Origin: Psychrobacillus mangrovi
Lineage (GTDB): Bacteria > Bacillota > Bacilli > Bacillales_A > Planococcaceae
Assembly: GCF_037104765.1 (NCBI RefSeq)
Contig: NZ_JBAWSY010000019.1
Span: forward strand, 1-64,000
DNA length: 64,000 nt
Direction of reading: 5' to 3'
Part shown: positions 54,526 to 61,784 of the stretch, in pieces
Numbering within the stretch: position 1 is the first letter of the stretch
How the letters are laid out: the number at the start of each line of letters is the position of its first letter
The notes under the pieces: generated by a model
The model's input: only the letters and a program-made list of their open reading frames with translations
Told to the model about the DNA's origin: nothing
Databases searched by the model: none
Program-made: the position numbers and the translations under genes

Positions 54526-54847
54526 TAACTACTGCTCCCGTTATCGTTACACTTCCATCTTTTTCATCAATGATAATTTCCGTACCATTCGGGCAGCTCT
54601 CAATTCCTTTTAGATAACCCTCTTTAGTTAAATCCTCTACATTTGGAATTTTTTTAAACTCTATTTTGTATGCTTGAATTTGACCCTCTACCATTTTGGC
54701 AAAAGCTTTGCACCCTTTGTCATCAATGGATGCGGAATGTTTCGTCACATTTGGTATTGTTATTAAAATTAAAATAGAAATAATAAGTAAAACAATCATC
54801 ATTTCTATTAAAGTAAATCCTTTGTTATTTTTCATTAGTTTTCTCAA
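54497..54847 (-). CDS. comGC: ComGC major competence pilin
   Basis: This 116-residue major pseudopilin of the DNA-uptake pilus has the cleavage motif NNKGFTLIEMMIVLLIISILILI, cut after Gly by ComC. TTG at 54847 stands four to five bases after AGAAGGA; an ATG at 54835 is the alternative. It lies 15 bases after comGB. Confidence 0.93.
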   Translation of the reverse strand: MRKLMKNNKGFTLIEMMIVLLIISILILITIPNVTKHSASIDDKGCKAFAKMVEGQIQAYKIEFKKIPNVEDLTKEGYLKGIESCPNGTEIIIDEKDGSVTITGAVVIENETMPFA

Positions 54848-54862
54848 TAGATCCTTCTCCTT

Positions 54863-55939
54863 TTATACAATATTGATCATTTCATAAATTGGTAACATAA
54901 TAGCCAAGTATGCTCCGACAATAAAAATGGCAAGTATTAAGAAAAGTGTAGGTTGTAGAATACTTAAGTACTTCGATAACTTTGCTTCTATTGTTTCTGT
55001 TACAAACTCACTATACAAACTCAACTCTCTTCCTAAGTAACCACTAAGTTCTCCATGAGTTACAAATTGATGGAAGTCGTTAGTAAAATGGTCTAATAAC
55101 AATAAAGCATTAGAAAATGACTCTCCATGTACTAGTTTCTCTTTCATTTGCATTGCTATATACTGAAGCGTTTTATGTTCTTCTTGTTTGATCAATGAAT
55201 CAAATGCTTGCTGCAATGACATACCACTGTCTAATAGCCCCCCCATTTCTCTAGAAAAAACTCTTGTCAAAAAGAGGCGATACCATTTATTTACTAGCGG
55301 TATTTTTAAATAAAGAGATATCTGAACCTCTATTTTTTTCCTATTTATCATTTTCACTAAAAACAACATTGCGCCAGAAAAAAACAATAGACCAATCAAA
55401 AAATAATTAGGCAATTGCAGTAATACACTTGTCCAAATAATAGAACTATCAGCATCTTCAGTAGCCCTCGTATGTAGTAATGATTCCATGTTAGGCAAGA
55501 AATAAATTTTAAAGATCGTAAACAAAAGGAAAATTACTACAAATAAAAATAATGGGTACATTAATAAACTATTTAACCTTTTTCTTGCCTTTTCAAAAAT
55601 AGCTGCTTGTACACTTAATACAGATACTGTCTCTTGAAGTTTCCCGTGAGTTGTTGCCAAATTTATAGGAAGCAAAAGACGATCAGGAAACCCTAACAAC
55701 CTAAATACTTCTGTAACACTTAAACCGTTTTTATGCACTTGCGTCATTTTTTGAATGACTACATCAGAGTTTTTTACATGAAATGGCAATAACATTGAGA
55801 CTGACTCATGGAATGTATAACCTTCCTGTAATAGGTCACTTAATCTCTTTAAAAAGGAAGATTGAATGGGAGATGGAATTGTTTCACTTCTACGAACTAT
55901 ATAGTCATTAATTTTTTTGAATAACACCTTCACGCACAC
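54863..55939 (-). CDS. comGB: ComGB polytopic pilus assembly protein
   Basis: This 358-residue GspF-type inner-membrane protein of the competence pilus has two T2SF repeats: FLKRLSDLLQEGYTFHESVSMLL and VFSREMGGLLDSGMSLQQAFDSL, each followed by membrane helices (about 123-143, 172-194 and 326-350). The GTG start overlaps the comGA remnant stop by 32 bases. Confidence 0.92.
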   Translation of the reverse strand: MCVKVLFKKINDYIVRRSETIPSPIQSSFLKRLSDLLQEGYTFHESVSMLLPFHVKNSDVVIQKMTQVHKNGLSVTEVFRLLGFPDRLLLPINLATTHGKLQETVSVLSVQAAIFEKARKRLNSLLMYPLFLFVVIFLLFTIFKIYFLPNMESLLHTRATEDADSSIIWTSVLLQLPNYFLIGLLFFSGAMLFLVKMINRKKIEVQISLYLKIPLVNKWYRLFLTRVFSREMGGLLDSGMSLQQAFDSLIKQEEHKTLQYIAMQMKEKLVHGESFSNALLLLDHFTNDFHQFVTHGELSGYLGRELSLYSEFVTETIEAKLSKYLSILQPTLFLILAIFIVGAYLAIMLPIYEMINIV

Positions 55940-56150
55940 CTCTCTCTATTTGATAAGAAAGTGTTAACGAATAAGGTATCTTAAATTCTGCTCCTGATAG
56001 TAGAGAGTTTAAAGCTTCCATCAATAGTTCGTCTGAAATAATTTCAAAAATCGCTGATAATTCTGGCTGTTTAGCATAAGAAACGGTAACTAGTTTTTGC
56101 GCAACTAAACCAATAACTGTTTGCTTTAATTCTTCAGCTGAAATACCAAG
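55908..56150 (-). pseudogene. comGA: comGA, 3' remnant cut by transposon
   Basis: The last ~80 codons of ComGA remain. LGISAEELKQTVIGLVAQKLV matches FGINMNEIEQTVIAIAAQRLV of B. subtilis ComGA, and SAIFEIISDELLMEAL matches its C-terminal domain. The N-terminal ~270 residues, including Walker A and B of this traffic ATPase, are not present upstream. Homology stops near 56150, where the transposon end begins. A TTG-started frame to 56189 exists but its first residues are transposon-derived. The Cys4 zinc-binding insert of B. subtilis ComGA is absent here. Confidence 0.88.
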
Positions 56151-56161
56151 TGTTATCCTCG

Positions 56162-56335
56162 AAAAAGTTTGGCGAAGATAATGGAACAAATCGCATGAAA
56201 CGTGGTATGTCTTCCAACATGTCTGTCTTGAAAAAAATCAAAGCTTGGCGACACAACTAAAGTTGTGCAAAAAGCGTGGCGGGGGAAATTTTCATTCTTC
56301 CTCTTTGGCGACACGCAAATCAAAAGCGTGGCGAG
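56162..56335 (+). repeat. Five direct repeats at transposon left end (probable TnsB sites)
   Basis: The core TGGCG, preceded by A-rich AAAG(C/T)(T/G), occurs in the same orientation at 56170, 56246, 56277, 56306 and 56329. Examples are AAAGCTTGGCGACAC, CTTTGGCGACACGC, AAAGCGTGGCGGGGG and AAAGCGTGGCGAGGG. Spacings are 76, 31, 29 and 23. Spaced direct sites within ~180 bases of the end are the usual left-end design of Tn7-like elements. A CACAACT/AGTTGTG palindrome lies between the second and third repeat. Confidence 0.65.
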
Positions 56336-56607
56336 GGAAAAACACAACGAGTTCCTAACTTGAAAAGAATCTAAGTTTCCTTACGATAAAGAAGAACATT
56401 TGATTGTCCCTGACAACAGGAAAAGAATTCATTTTGAAGAATTCTTGAATAGAGGAGTTGATAGCACTCTTTTTATCGGTCGGGAACAAGGTATGTAAAA
56501 AACGAAAATTGAATTGTATTACTTCTCGATTTTTCGGTTGGATATGTAATTTCTAAATGAACAAGTAAAGTGTCACTTTTTAGACTAGAAAAAAAGGAGG
56601 GAAAATA

Positions 56608-56865
56608 GTGGAGAAATTTTTAGCAATCTGTTGTGGTGCATATTTTGTTATTGGATTATTGTGCTTTTGTTATCTGGTGTCAAAAGACAAAATAACTGAT
56701 TTCACAAAAGGAGATATTGTTTTGGCTGTTGTATTCTTTCCTTACACAATTACCATTGCGATGGCTGGGATCGTGGTATGGCTTTTATTTGTTATTTGGG
56801 ACCGCCTAAAGTTTACTAGCATTATTAAATGGTGGAGAACACCTATAAGCAATAAAGAACTGTAA
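56608..56865 (+). CDS. Small membrane protein (transposon cargo)
   Basis: This 85-residue protein has two transmembrane helices (about 5-25 and 38-65) and a basic tail IIKWWRTPISNKEL. GTG start follows AAGGAGGG at six bases. It is flanked by terminators at 56889 and 57026. No family was recognised. It lies inside the transposon, so it is cargo of unknown role. Confidence 0.65.
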   Translation: MEKFLAICCGAYFVIGLLCFCYLVSKDKITDFTKGDIVLAVVFFPYTITIAMAGIVVWLLFVIWDRLKFTSIIKWWRTPISNKEL

Positions 56866-56888
56866 GAAAGGAGTAGTATTCGTAAAAA

Positions 56889-56932
56889 AAACCAAAGAAT
56901 CGAAATGTATAGCTTCTCGAATCTTTGGTTTA
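56889..56932. terminator. Terminator after small membrane protein
   Basis: AAACCAAAGA-A-TCGA pairs with TCGA-A-TCTTTGGTTT; A7 to the left gives a T-run on the minus strand. Likely works in both directions. Confidence 0.75.
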
Positions 56933-57025
56933 AAAATAGTAATCTATTAACCTTCGGCTCACTCAACCCAAAGAACCTTTTATATCATTTATAAGACTTA
57001 CTTGAATAGGTCATCAAGAAAAAAG

Positions 57026-57057
57026 AACGCTCAGAGGCTAAGTTCTGAGCGTTTTTT
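57026..57057 (+). terminator. Strong intrinsic terminator
   Basis: AACGCTCAGA and TCTGAGCGTT form a perfect 10-bp stem with six Ts after it on the plus strand and an A-run before it. It lies in the convergent gap between the membrane protein and the JAMM operon. Confidence 0.88.
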
Positions 57058-57124
57058 AGTAAGGATGAGATAGACTTCAACTGTTGATTACAAATTGTTT
57101 TCTTTAAAACAACTTGTAAATATA

Positions 57125-57286
57125 TTAATTTTTTTTGTGTTTTGCTTCTCTATTTCCCATTTGTTCAAACATTCGATGTATTTCTTCTTTCGGAATACCC
57201 AAAAATTCATCTAACTTCATTTCAGTTAGATATATTTCCTTTTCTTCCTGGTTATCATGCTCTCTCTCGATTTTTCTATTGCACAT
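57125..57286 (-). CDS. 53-residue charged protein coupled to the JAMM gene
   Basis: A short frame starts at ATG 57286, one base after the JAMM gene stop, with AGGGGGG six bases upstream inside that gene's last codons. The product is 53 residues with MCNRKIERE, a helical central part (LDEFLGIPKEEIHRMFEQMG) and a basic end REAKHKKN. Tight coupling implies joint production with the JAMM protein. No homologue was recognised. It could be a small regulator, inhibitor or adaptor. Confidence 0.65.
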   Translation of the reverse strand: MCNRKIEREHDNQEEKEIYLTEMKLDEFLGIPKEEIHRMFEQMGNREAKHKKN

Positions 57287-57287
57287 A

Positions 57288-57842
57288 TCAAATCCCCCCT
57301 TTAATTATGTGAAAATTAATACCGAATTCGGCGCAAGTGACACTCCACGTACGTTCAAATAAATCCTCTATATATTTAATATCTTTTGTTTCGTTATATT
57401 TCTTCGAATACTTTTCTGCTTCTTCTAAAGTTTGCATATTGTCATATAAACTTTTTTTAATTTGTTCCTCAGAAATATCAAACGTATCTTTTTTACTCAT
57501 AAAATAAGTAGCATTCATTAAACCAAAAATAATCATAAATTTGATTTCTTTTGTTTGTAAAAAAATTTTTATATCCTCTGGTGACGGTGGCGAATTCTCT
57601 GGATGAGTGTGTATATGTAAATATTCTTGAGAAGTGTTACGCATTTCTCTTAAATGTTCACTAATTCTAATTCTTGCTTTTTCCCCATAAATGCGATTTA
57701 ATTCTTCCAATCCAGACATTAAATTAATTCCTGTTGCAACTTCAACTTTTCTAATCTCTGTTAATATCAGCAGTTCATATTGTATCCTACTAACTTCTTT
57801 TTGGATGTTTAATAGGTTGTACTTTTTTAATATTCCCTTCAC
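57288..57842 (-). CDS. JAMM/MPN-fold putative metalloprotease (transposon cargo)
   Basis: This 184-residue protein contains a JAMM-like metal motif: HIHTHPENSPPSPEDI at about residues 75-90, i.e. H-x-H-(6)-S-x-x-D, one residue shorter between the second His and Ser than the standard HxHx7Sx2D. A Glu upstream in the first strand (for example in LLILTEIRKVE) could complete the site. JAMM enzymes remove ubiquitin-like tags or cleave isopeptides; bacterial ones occur in antiphage and sulfur-carrier systems. GTG start with AAAGGG upstream. Forms an operon with the 53-residue gene. Confidence 0.7.
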   Translation of the reverse strand: MKGILKKYNLLNIQKEVSRIQYELLILTEIRKVEVATGINLMSGLEELNRIYGEKARIRISEHLREMRNTSQEYLHIHTHPENSPPSPEDIKIFLQTKEIKFMIIFGLMNATYFMSKKDTFDISEEQIKKSLYDNMQTLEEAEKYSKKYNETKDIKYIEDLFERTWSVTCAEFGINFHIIKGGI

Positions 57843-58139
57843 TCCCGCATTTCCCTTTCGCCTTCAGTTTAATCTAATATATAACAATGAAACATACTGT
57901 CAAGAAAAAAATATCTGCAATAAAATATATAAATTCATAGACTATGCAAATTCATAGTTACCTATTGTTAACTTCCCATTTTTCTTATTTTCTATATCCC
58001 TCATGGTCAAGCCCTTCCCAGCTAATTTTTTCATTCGGAAATACCAAGATTAGTTCATTCACCAATCATGGAAAACAAACGTGTAATGTACAGTCCATTA
58101 ACTTCATATGTTTATTGTACATATGAAGGAGGAAGTAAT
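57843..58139. promoter_or_regulatory. Divergent promoter region of the cargo genes
   Basis: About 300 AT-rich bases separate the JAMM operon from the DUF6710-like gene. A 10-base direct repeat AAATTCATAG occurs at 57931 and 57948. A perfect dyad CTTCATATG-N9-CATATGAAG lies at 58102-58128, adjoining the ribosome binding site of the next gene. These look like operator sites or a translation-blocking hairpin. Confidence 0.5.
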
Positions 58140-58898
58140 TTGTTTACGTTTAGGAATAAACATGCGAAAGCCATCAAACAGCGCCCAAAAAGAATACATA
58201 CCCCTCCAACTAATATAGAAATCAAAAACAACTTCGATAGCATGATGGAATTTTCAAGATCAGTATTAAACGAATCAATGAATGTTAAAGAGAGTAAAAA
58301 TGAAGAGACAGAACATCCCTTAATCGATGTTGTTCGATTGATCGGAAGACAGCTTCAAACTCAGTATTTAACCAATCTGTTATACCCAAGAGACGAAGCA
58401 CGAATACCCACTTTGTCTCCACAAGAAGTACTTTTCGATCCCTTATCCAGAATTTCTAAGAAGTATATTAATTTTAAGGATGTAATGAGAGAAGTAAAAA
58501 CGGAAAAAGTAATTTCATTAAATCGAGACCTAGTATTGCCTTGGTCATGGAAAAGATCGAGGTTGGTTACGTGTATTGCTCAAATTGGGGAAGGAAGAAA
58601 ACGGGGAGAATGGAGTCAAGATCACCGTAATCATATGGTTGATTTATGGTTACCGATGGGAATTGCATGGGTCACTAGTGGAAATCATTCCATATCGACT
58701 GGAATTATACAAGGTAAAGGTACAATCATCCCTGAGAATGTGTATGATATTAGTGATGTGTATGAATATGTGTATTGTAATGGCGTTAATTATTACCGAA
58801 AAGAAGATGGCAGTATTATTTCTCCAGTTGTGAATGCTGAGTTTGCGGCGATTTTTGAAATAGGTCGTATAATGACCGAGCATTCCATAAGTTATTAA
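58140..58898 (+). CDS. DUF6710-like protein (transposon cargo)
   Basis: This 252-residue protein has a basic N-terminus (RNKHAKAIKQRPKRIH) and a conserved-looking core LPWSWKRSRLVTCIAQIG, GEWSQDHRNHMVDLWLPMGIAWVTSGNHSISTGI, then YDISDVYEYVYCNG and AAIFEIGRIM. The layout recalls the uncharacterised DUF6710 family, from memory. The W-V-x-x-GNHSI-x-x-GI stretch is reminiscent of ParB/Srx-type G-N/H-H-R motifs, but that is only suggestive. The TTG at 58140, six to seven bases after GGAGG, is preferred over ATG 58068, which has no site. Confidence 0.6.
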   Translation: MFTFRNKHAKAIKQRPKRIHTPPTNIEIKNNFDSMMEFSRSVLNESMNVKESKNEETEHPLIDVVRLIGRQLQTQYLTNLLYPRDEARIPTLSPQEVLFDPLSRISKKYINFKDVMREVKTEKVISLNRDLVLPWSWKRSRLVTCIAQIGEGRKRGEWSQDHRNHMVDLWLPMGIAWVTSGNHSISTGIIQGKGTIIPENVYDISDVYEYVYCNGVNYYRKEDGSIISPVVNAEFAAIFEIGRIMTEHSISY

Positions 58899-58976
58899 AA
58901 GCGAAACTCCACAATCCTAGATAAACAACCTGCCACCCTTTACTCGGGATATAATCTAAGAGACTACCATTTTATA

Positions 58977-60821
58977 TTAGCCTTTTGGCTCGAATATAAG
59001 TTCAACTTTCTTTAAATGTACTTCGATAAGCGGATCACTCATATTCTTGTAAGTAGATAAATAGTCCATAACCTGCTGCTTTTTAATATAATTTTTCGGT
59101 GGATATTTACCGTTCTTATCAACAGAGTCGATTGTCAATACTTTGTCTTTCAATAATTGGTTGATCTTTTCTTGATGCGCGATACAAGCCCGCTGAAGTT
59201 CTTTTCCAAAATACCCTTTTTCGTTTATTCTCCTATAATATAATTCTTTCATCAGTTGATTAACATCTTCATCAAGGATTTTTAACCCATCTACTAAATT
59301 AGGATTTCCGTCATGAAAGACTCGTAATCTATCATTAAAAATCAGTTGATAAATATCCTCCACATTCATTTGATCACTCCTAAGTTTAAAACAGGCTTTC
59401 TGAATAGTGATACCTTCTCTTTCTATATCAGAGGAAAACGGAAGATATTTCTTTTGAAGTTCTTTTTCAAAACGTTGAATCTCTGTCTTAGGGATATACC
59501 ATCGTTCATACCCATCGACACTTGGACCATGAATAGGCTTTATCAATTTTGACTCGACCAATGCATTCATGTGCCTGAAATTTAGCCCTAAGTATCTTAT
59601 CGCTTGATCCAATGTGAAACTCGTTTTCTTCATATTTAAATATGCGTCAATGCTCTCGCGCTCTATTAGGGATATCTTCTTCCCGTTTTTTTCTGTAACA
59701 TGCAGTTTAATTAAATTGTGCTTGCACAGATTCATCACAGTCTTAAATTCCGTATTAATGTACAGCAAGGCTTCACCTGTGGTTAGAAATTTCTTTTTCT
59801 TTATCAAAGGCGGCAAAGCAAATCTCTGGTTAATATATACATCCTTTTTGTTATTTAAATAATCGGAATAAATCTCGTGATAGTATGTGCCCTTAGTATG
59901 CTTAAAGACTTTATTTGTAATCCTATTTTTCTTTACTTTTGTGGAGGACGCATGTTTCAGTTGCTTATCTGCTTCTTCTACGGCTTCAATGAGATTGGTA
60001 AAATCCTTTGATGGATGCAGCGTCAGAAAATGTAACGTATTGACTATCAGATTATATTTGTTTAGGTCAATTTTTTTTATATTCGGACCAACCATATCAA
60101 ATGGATCCTTTAAGCGAAACAGACGAGATGCGGCAAATACGTTCGAATCTATCCCTCTTACCAACAAGCTAAACGCGTAAAAAAAATCGAGATACTCATC
60201 CTTTGTTAAATATGTTTGGTCTTCTCTACTTATTTGCTGGCGGTCGCCTAAAAGAAATTCCTGAAATGCAGTTTGCACCTCTAATGTTACAGCATCCACT
60301 TTTTTAGCTCTTATTGCCGTGTACTTCTTGCCGCAATGACATAGATTCCGCACTAATCGGGATAAAGGAACATATCTACTGCATTTACACGCTACAACTA
60401 GCTCTTTTTTATGTTTGACACAAGTAGTCACATAACTTACATCCCAGTATATACGATGAAAAAAATCTTCTTTCAAACACTCTGGGCAAAACTTGGTACA
60501 GTATCGATGATAATGCTTTCGATATTTGGCGCGCCGCTTATTGGATTTTATATCTTCGCGTATGAGTAAGTCGTCAAATTGATTGACGATTAATGGCTGG
60601 ATATCTATCTTCATCTTACTTAACAAGTCCGTTACAAAATCTACCCAATACAAGTCGGGATGGATTTCATTGCAATTTTCATCATAAGCGGCGGATTTAA
60701 ACTCCGTAAACATAGACCCCAAGTGGTCATAATGGTTGATAATTGCCAACCTATGCAAAAAGGAGTAAAGACTTTCTTGTTCTTTGGGTTTGTCTCTATT
60801 TAAGGGAAGTTTTTGATACAT
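58977..60821 (-). CDS. tniQ: TnsD/TniQ target-selection protein
   Basis: This 614-residue protein starts with the TniQ domain: LPLNRDKPKEQESLYSFLHRLAI, then a Cys/His zinc cluster FCPECLKED...CVKHKKEL...CKCSRYVPL...CHCGKKY at about residues 130-190. A long C-terminal part contains helix-turn-helix-like modules (FTLDQAIRYLGLNFRHMNALV). This long form is typical of TnsD, which binds a fixed chromosomal site. The frame opens at 60875, but ATG 60821 behind GAGAGGT gives the family N-terminus. It is last in the transposition operon. Confidence 0.88.
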   Translation of the reverse strand: MYQKLPLNRDKPKEQESLYSFLHRLAIINHYDHLGSMFTEFKSAAYDENCNEIHPDLYWVDFVTDLLSKMKIDIQPLIVNQFDDLLIREDIKSNKRRAKYRKHYHRYCTKFCPECLKEDFFHRIYWDVSYVTTCVKHKKELVVACKCSRYVPLSRLVRNLCHCGKKYTAIRAKKVDAVTLEVQTAFQEFLLGDRQQISREDQTYLTKDEYLDFFYAFSLLVRGIDSNVFAASRLFRLKDPFDMVGPNIKKIDLNKYNLIVNTLHFLTLHPSKDFTNLIEAVEEADKQLKHASSTKVKKNRITNKVFKHTKGTYYHEIYSDYLNNKKDVYINQRFALPPLIKKKKFLTTGEALLYINTEFKTVMNLCKHNLIKLHVTEKNGKKISLIERESIDAYLNMKKTSFTLDQAIRYLGLNFRHMNALVESKLIKPIHGPSVDGYERWYIPKTEIQRFEKELQKKYLPFSSDIEREGITIQKACFKLRSDQMNVEDIYQLIFNDRLRVFHDGNPNLVDGLKILDEDVNQLMKELYYRRINEKGYFGKELQRACIAHQEKINQLLKDKVLTIDSVDKNGKYPPKNYIKKQQVMDYLSTYKNMSDPLIEVHLKKVELIFEPKG

Positions 60822-60848
60822 CTTCCTGTACCTCTCTTTCAAAAAAAT

Positions 60849-60875
60849 TTGCCCCATAACCTGCATATGGGGCAA
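60849..60875 (-). terminator. Intrinsic terminator between tnsC and tniQ
   Basis: TTGCCCCATA and TATGGGGCAA form a perfect 10-bp GC-rich stem with a 7-base loop, followed on the minus strand by ATTTTTTTG. It lies after the tnsC stop and before the tniQ start. Confidence 0.85.
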
Positions 60876-60887
60876 TGTATTTACCTT

Positions 60888-61784
60888 TTACCTAAACGGA
60901 TTTCTGCCGTTCATAATAGAGGAGTGCATGTCAAACGACTCTGCGAAGTACTCAACACCAATCTTTTCCTGATTTTCCTCCACCGCAAAGTTTGCTGCCG
61001 TCCGAATCAGCTTCATTACTGCATTCATATTTCCTTTGGTCGCACCCTCGAACTTCTCCCACATTCCTCTTTCCTTCAAGCCTGCCAGGTTTTCAAACGG
61101 AAGACTTTTATCAATGTTGTTTAGTAATATTCGAAAATTATCGGTGGATTTTGGATTGTTACAACGATAACCTGTTAGGTGATAATTAAACGAAAAACGT
61201 CTTTTTAATTGCCCATTTGCCGTCAGCACTCGTTCCGATTCATCCATTCCCAGCAACACAACAGGAACTTTTGTCGAATTAATAATCGATTTAAAACAAT
61301 CCGCTACATTTTGATTAACTTTGTCATTGCCATCCTTGTTAACGAAATGTTGAAACTCATCTAACATGATTAATTCAACTTCTGAATCACCAATTAACTT
61401 GATAAGTCGATGTTGTTTATTTCCGATAGTCCCTTTTGTAGGATTTGATTCATCGAGATGATCTAGCATACTTTCTAAAAAGGTATTGATAGTGGTTGGA
61501 GATGGAATATCACCTGCTAAAATTGCCACTTTGGTGGTTCGCTCTAATGGAACAATTCTTTGGTGTTCTTGTAGATACATTTCCATAATGGATGATTTGC
61601 CCGTGCCATAGTTACCTGTAATCAATAAACACTGGGGTTCACTATAATTTTGGTGCGTTTTATGACACATTCTGATTAAATCAAGTGCCTTTTTAAATTC
61701 AGGGTGTACAATACGTAGCGTATCAATTGCTTTCAATTTTTCTTCTTTTGTTAATAACGAAACTTCTTCATGAGTACTTGACAT
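60888..61784 (-). CDS. tnsC: TnsC/TniB-type AAA+ transposition regulator
   Basis: This 298-residue AAA+ ATPase bridges target selector and transposase. Walker A is LITGNYGTGKSSIMEMYL, Walker B VELIMLDEFQHFVNKDG, sensor motif VPVVLLGMDESERVL and Arg-finger region LKRRFSFNYHL. The start at 61784 follows GGGAGG; the frame to 61820 is less likely. Its start overlaps the tnsB stop by 17 bases, a usual coupling in these operons. Confidence 0.92.
   Translation of the reverse strand: MSSTHEEVSLLTKEEKLKAIDTLRIVHPEFKKALDLIRMCHKTHQNYSEPQCLLITGNYGTGKSSIMEMYLQEHQRIVPLERTTKVAILAGDIPSPTTINTFLESMLDHLDESNPTKGTIGNKQHRLIKLIGDSEVELIMLDEFQHFVNKDGNDKVNQNVADCFKSIINSTKVPVVLLGMDESERVLTANGQLKRRFSFNYHLTGYRCNNPKSTDNFRILLNNIDKSLPFENLAGLKERGMWEKFEGATKGNMNAVMKLIRTAANFAVEENQEKIGVEYFAESFDMHSSIMNGRNPFR

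Noticed and set aside
56190..56240. In another frame, residues like HTTFHA and AKLF upstream of the comGA remnant recall the conserved S/T-T-x-H-A block of ComGA
   Set aside because: The similarity is short, needs a frameshift, and overlaps the first TGGCG repeat and sequence after the TGT candidate end. It was treated as chance, though a boundary nearer 56220 cannot be fully excluded.
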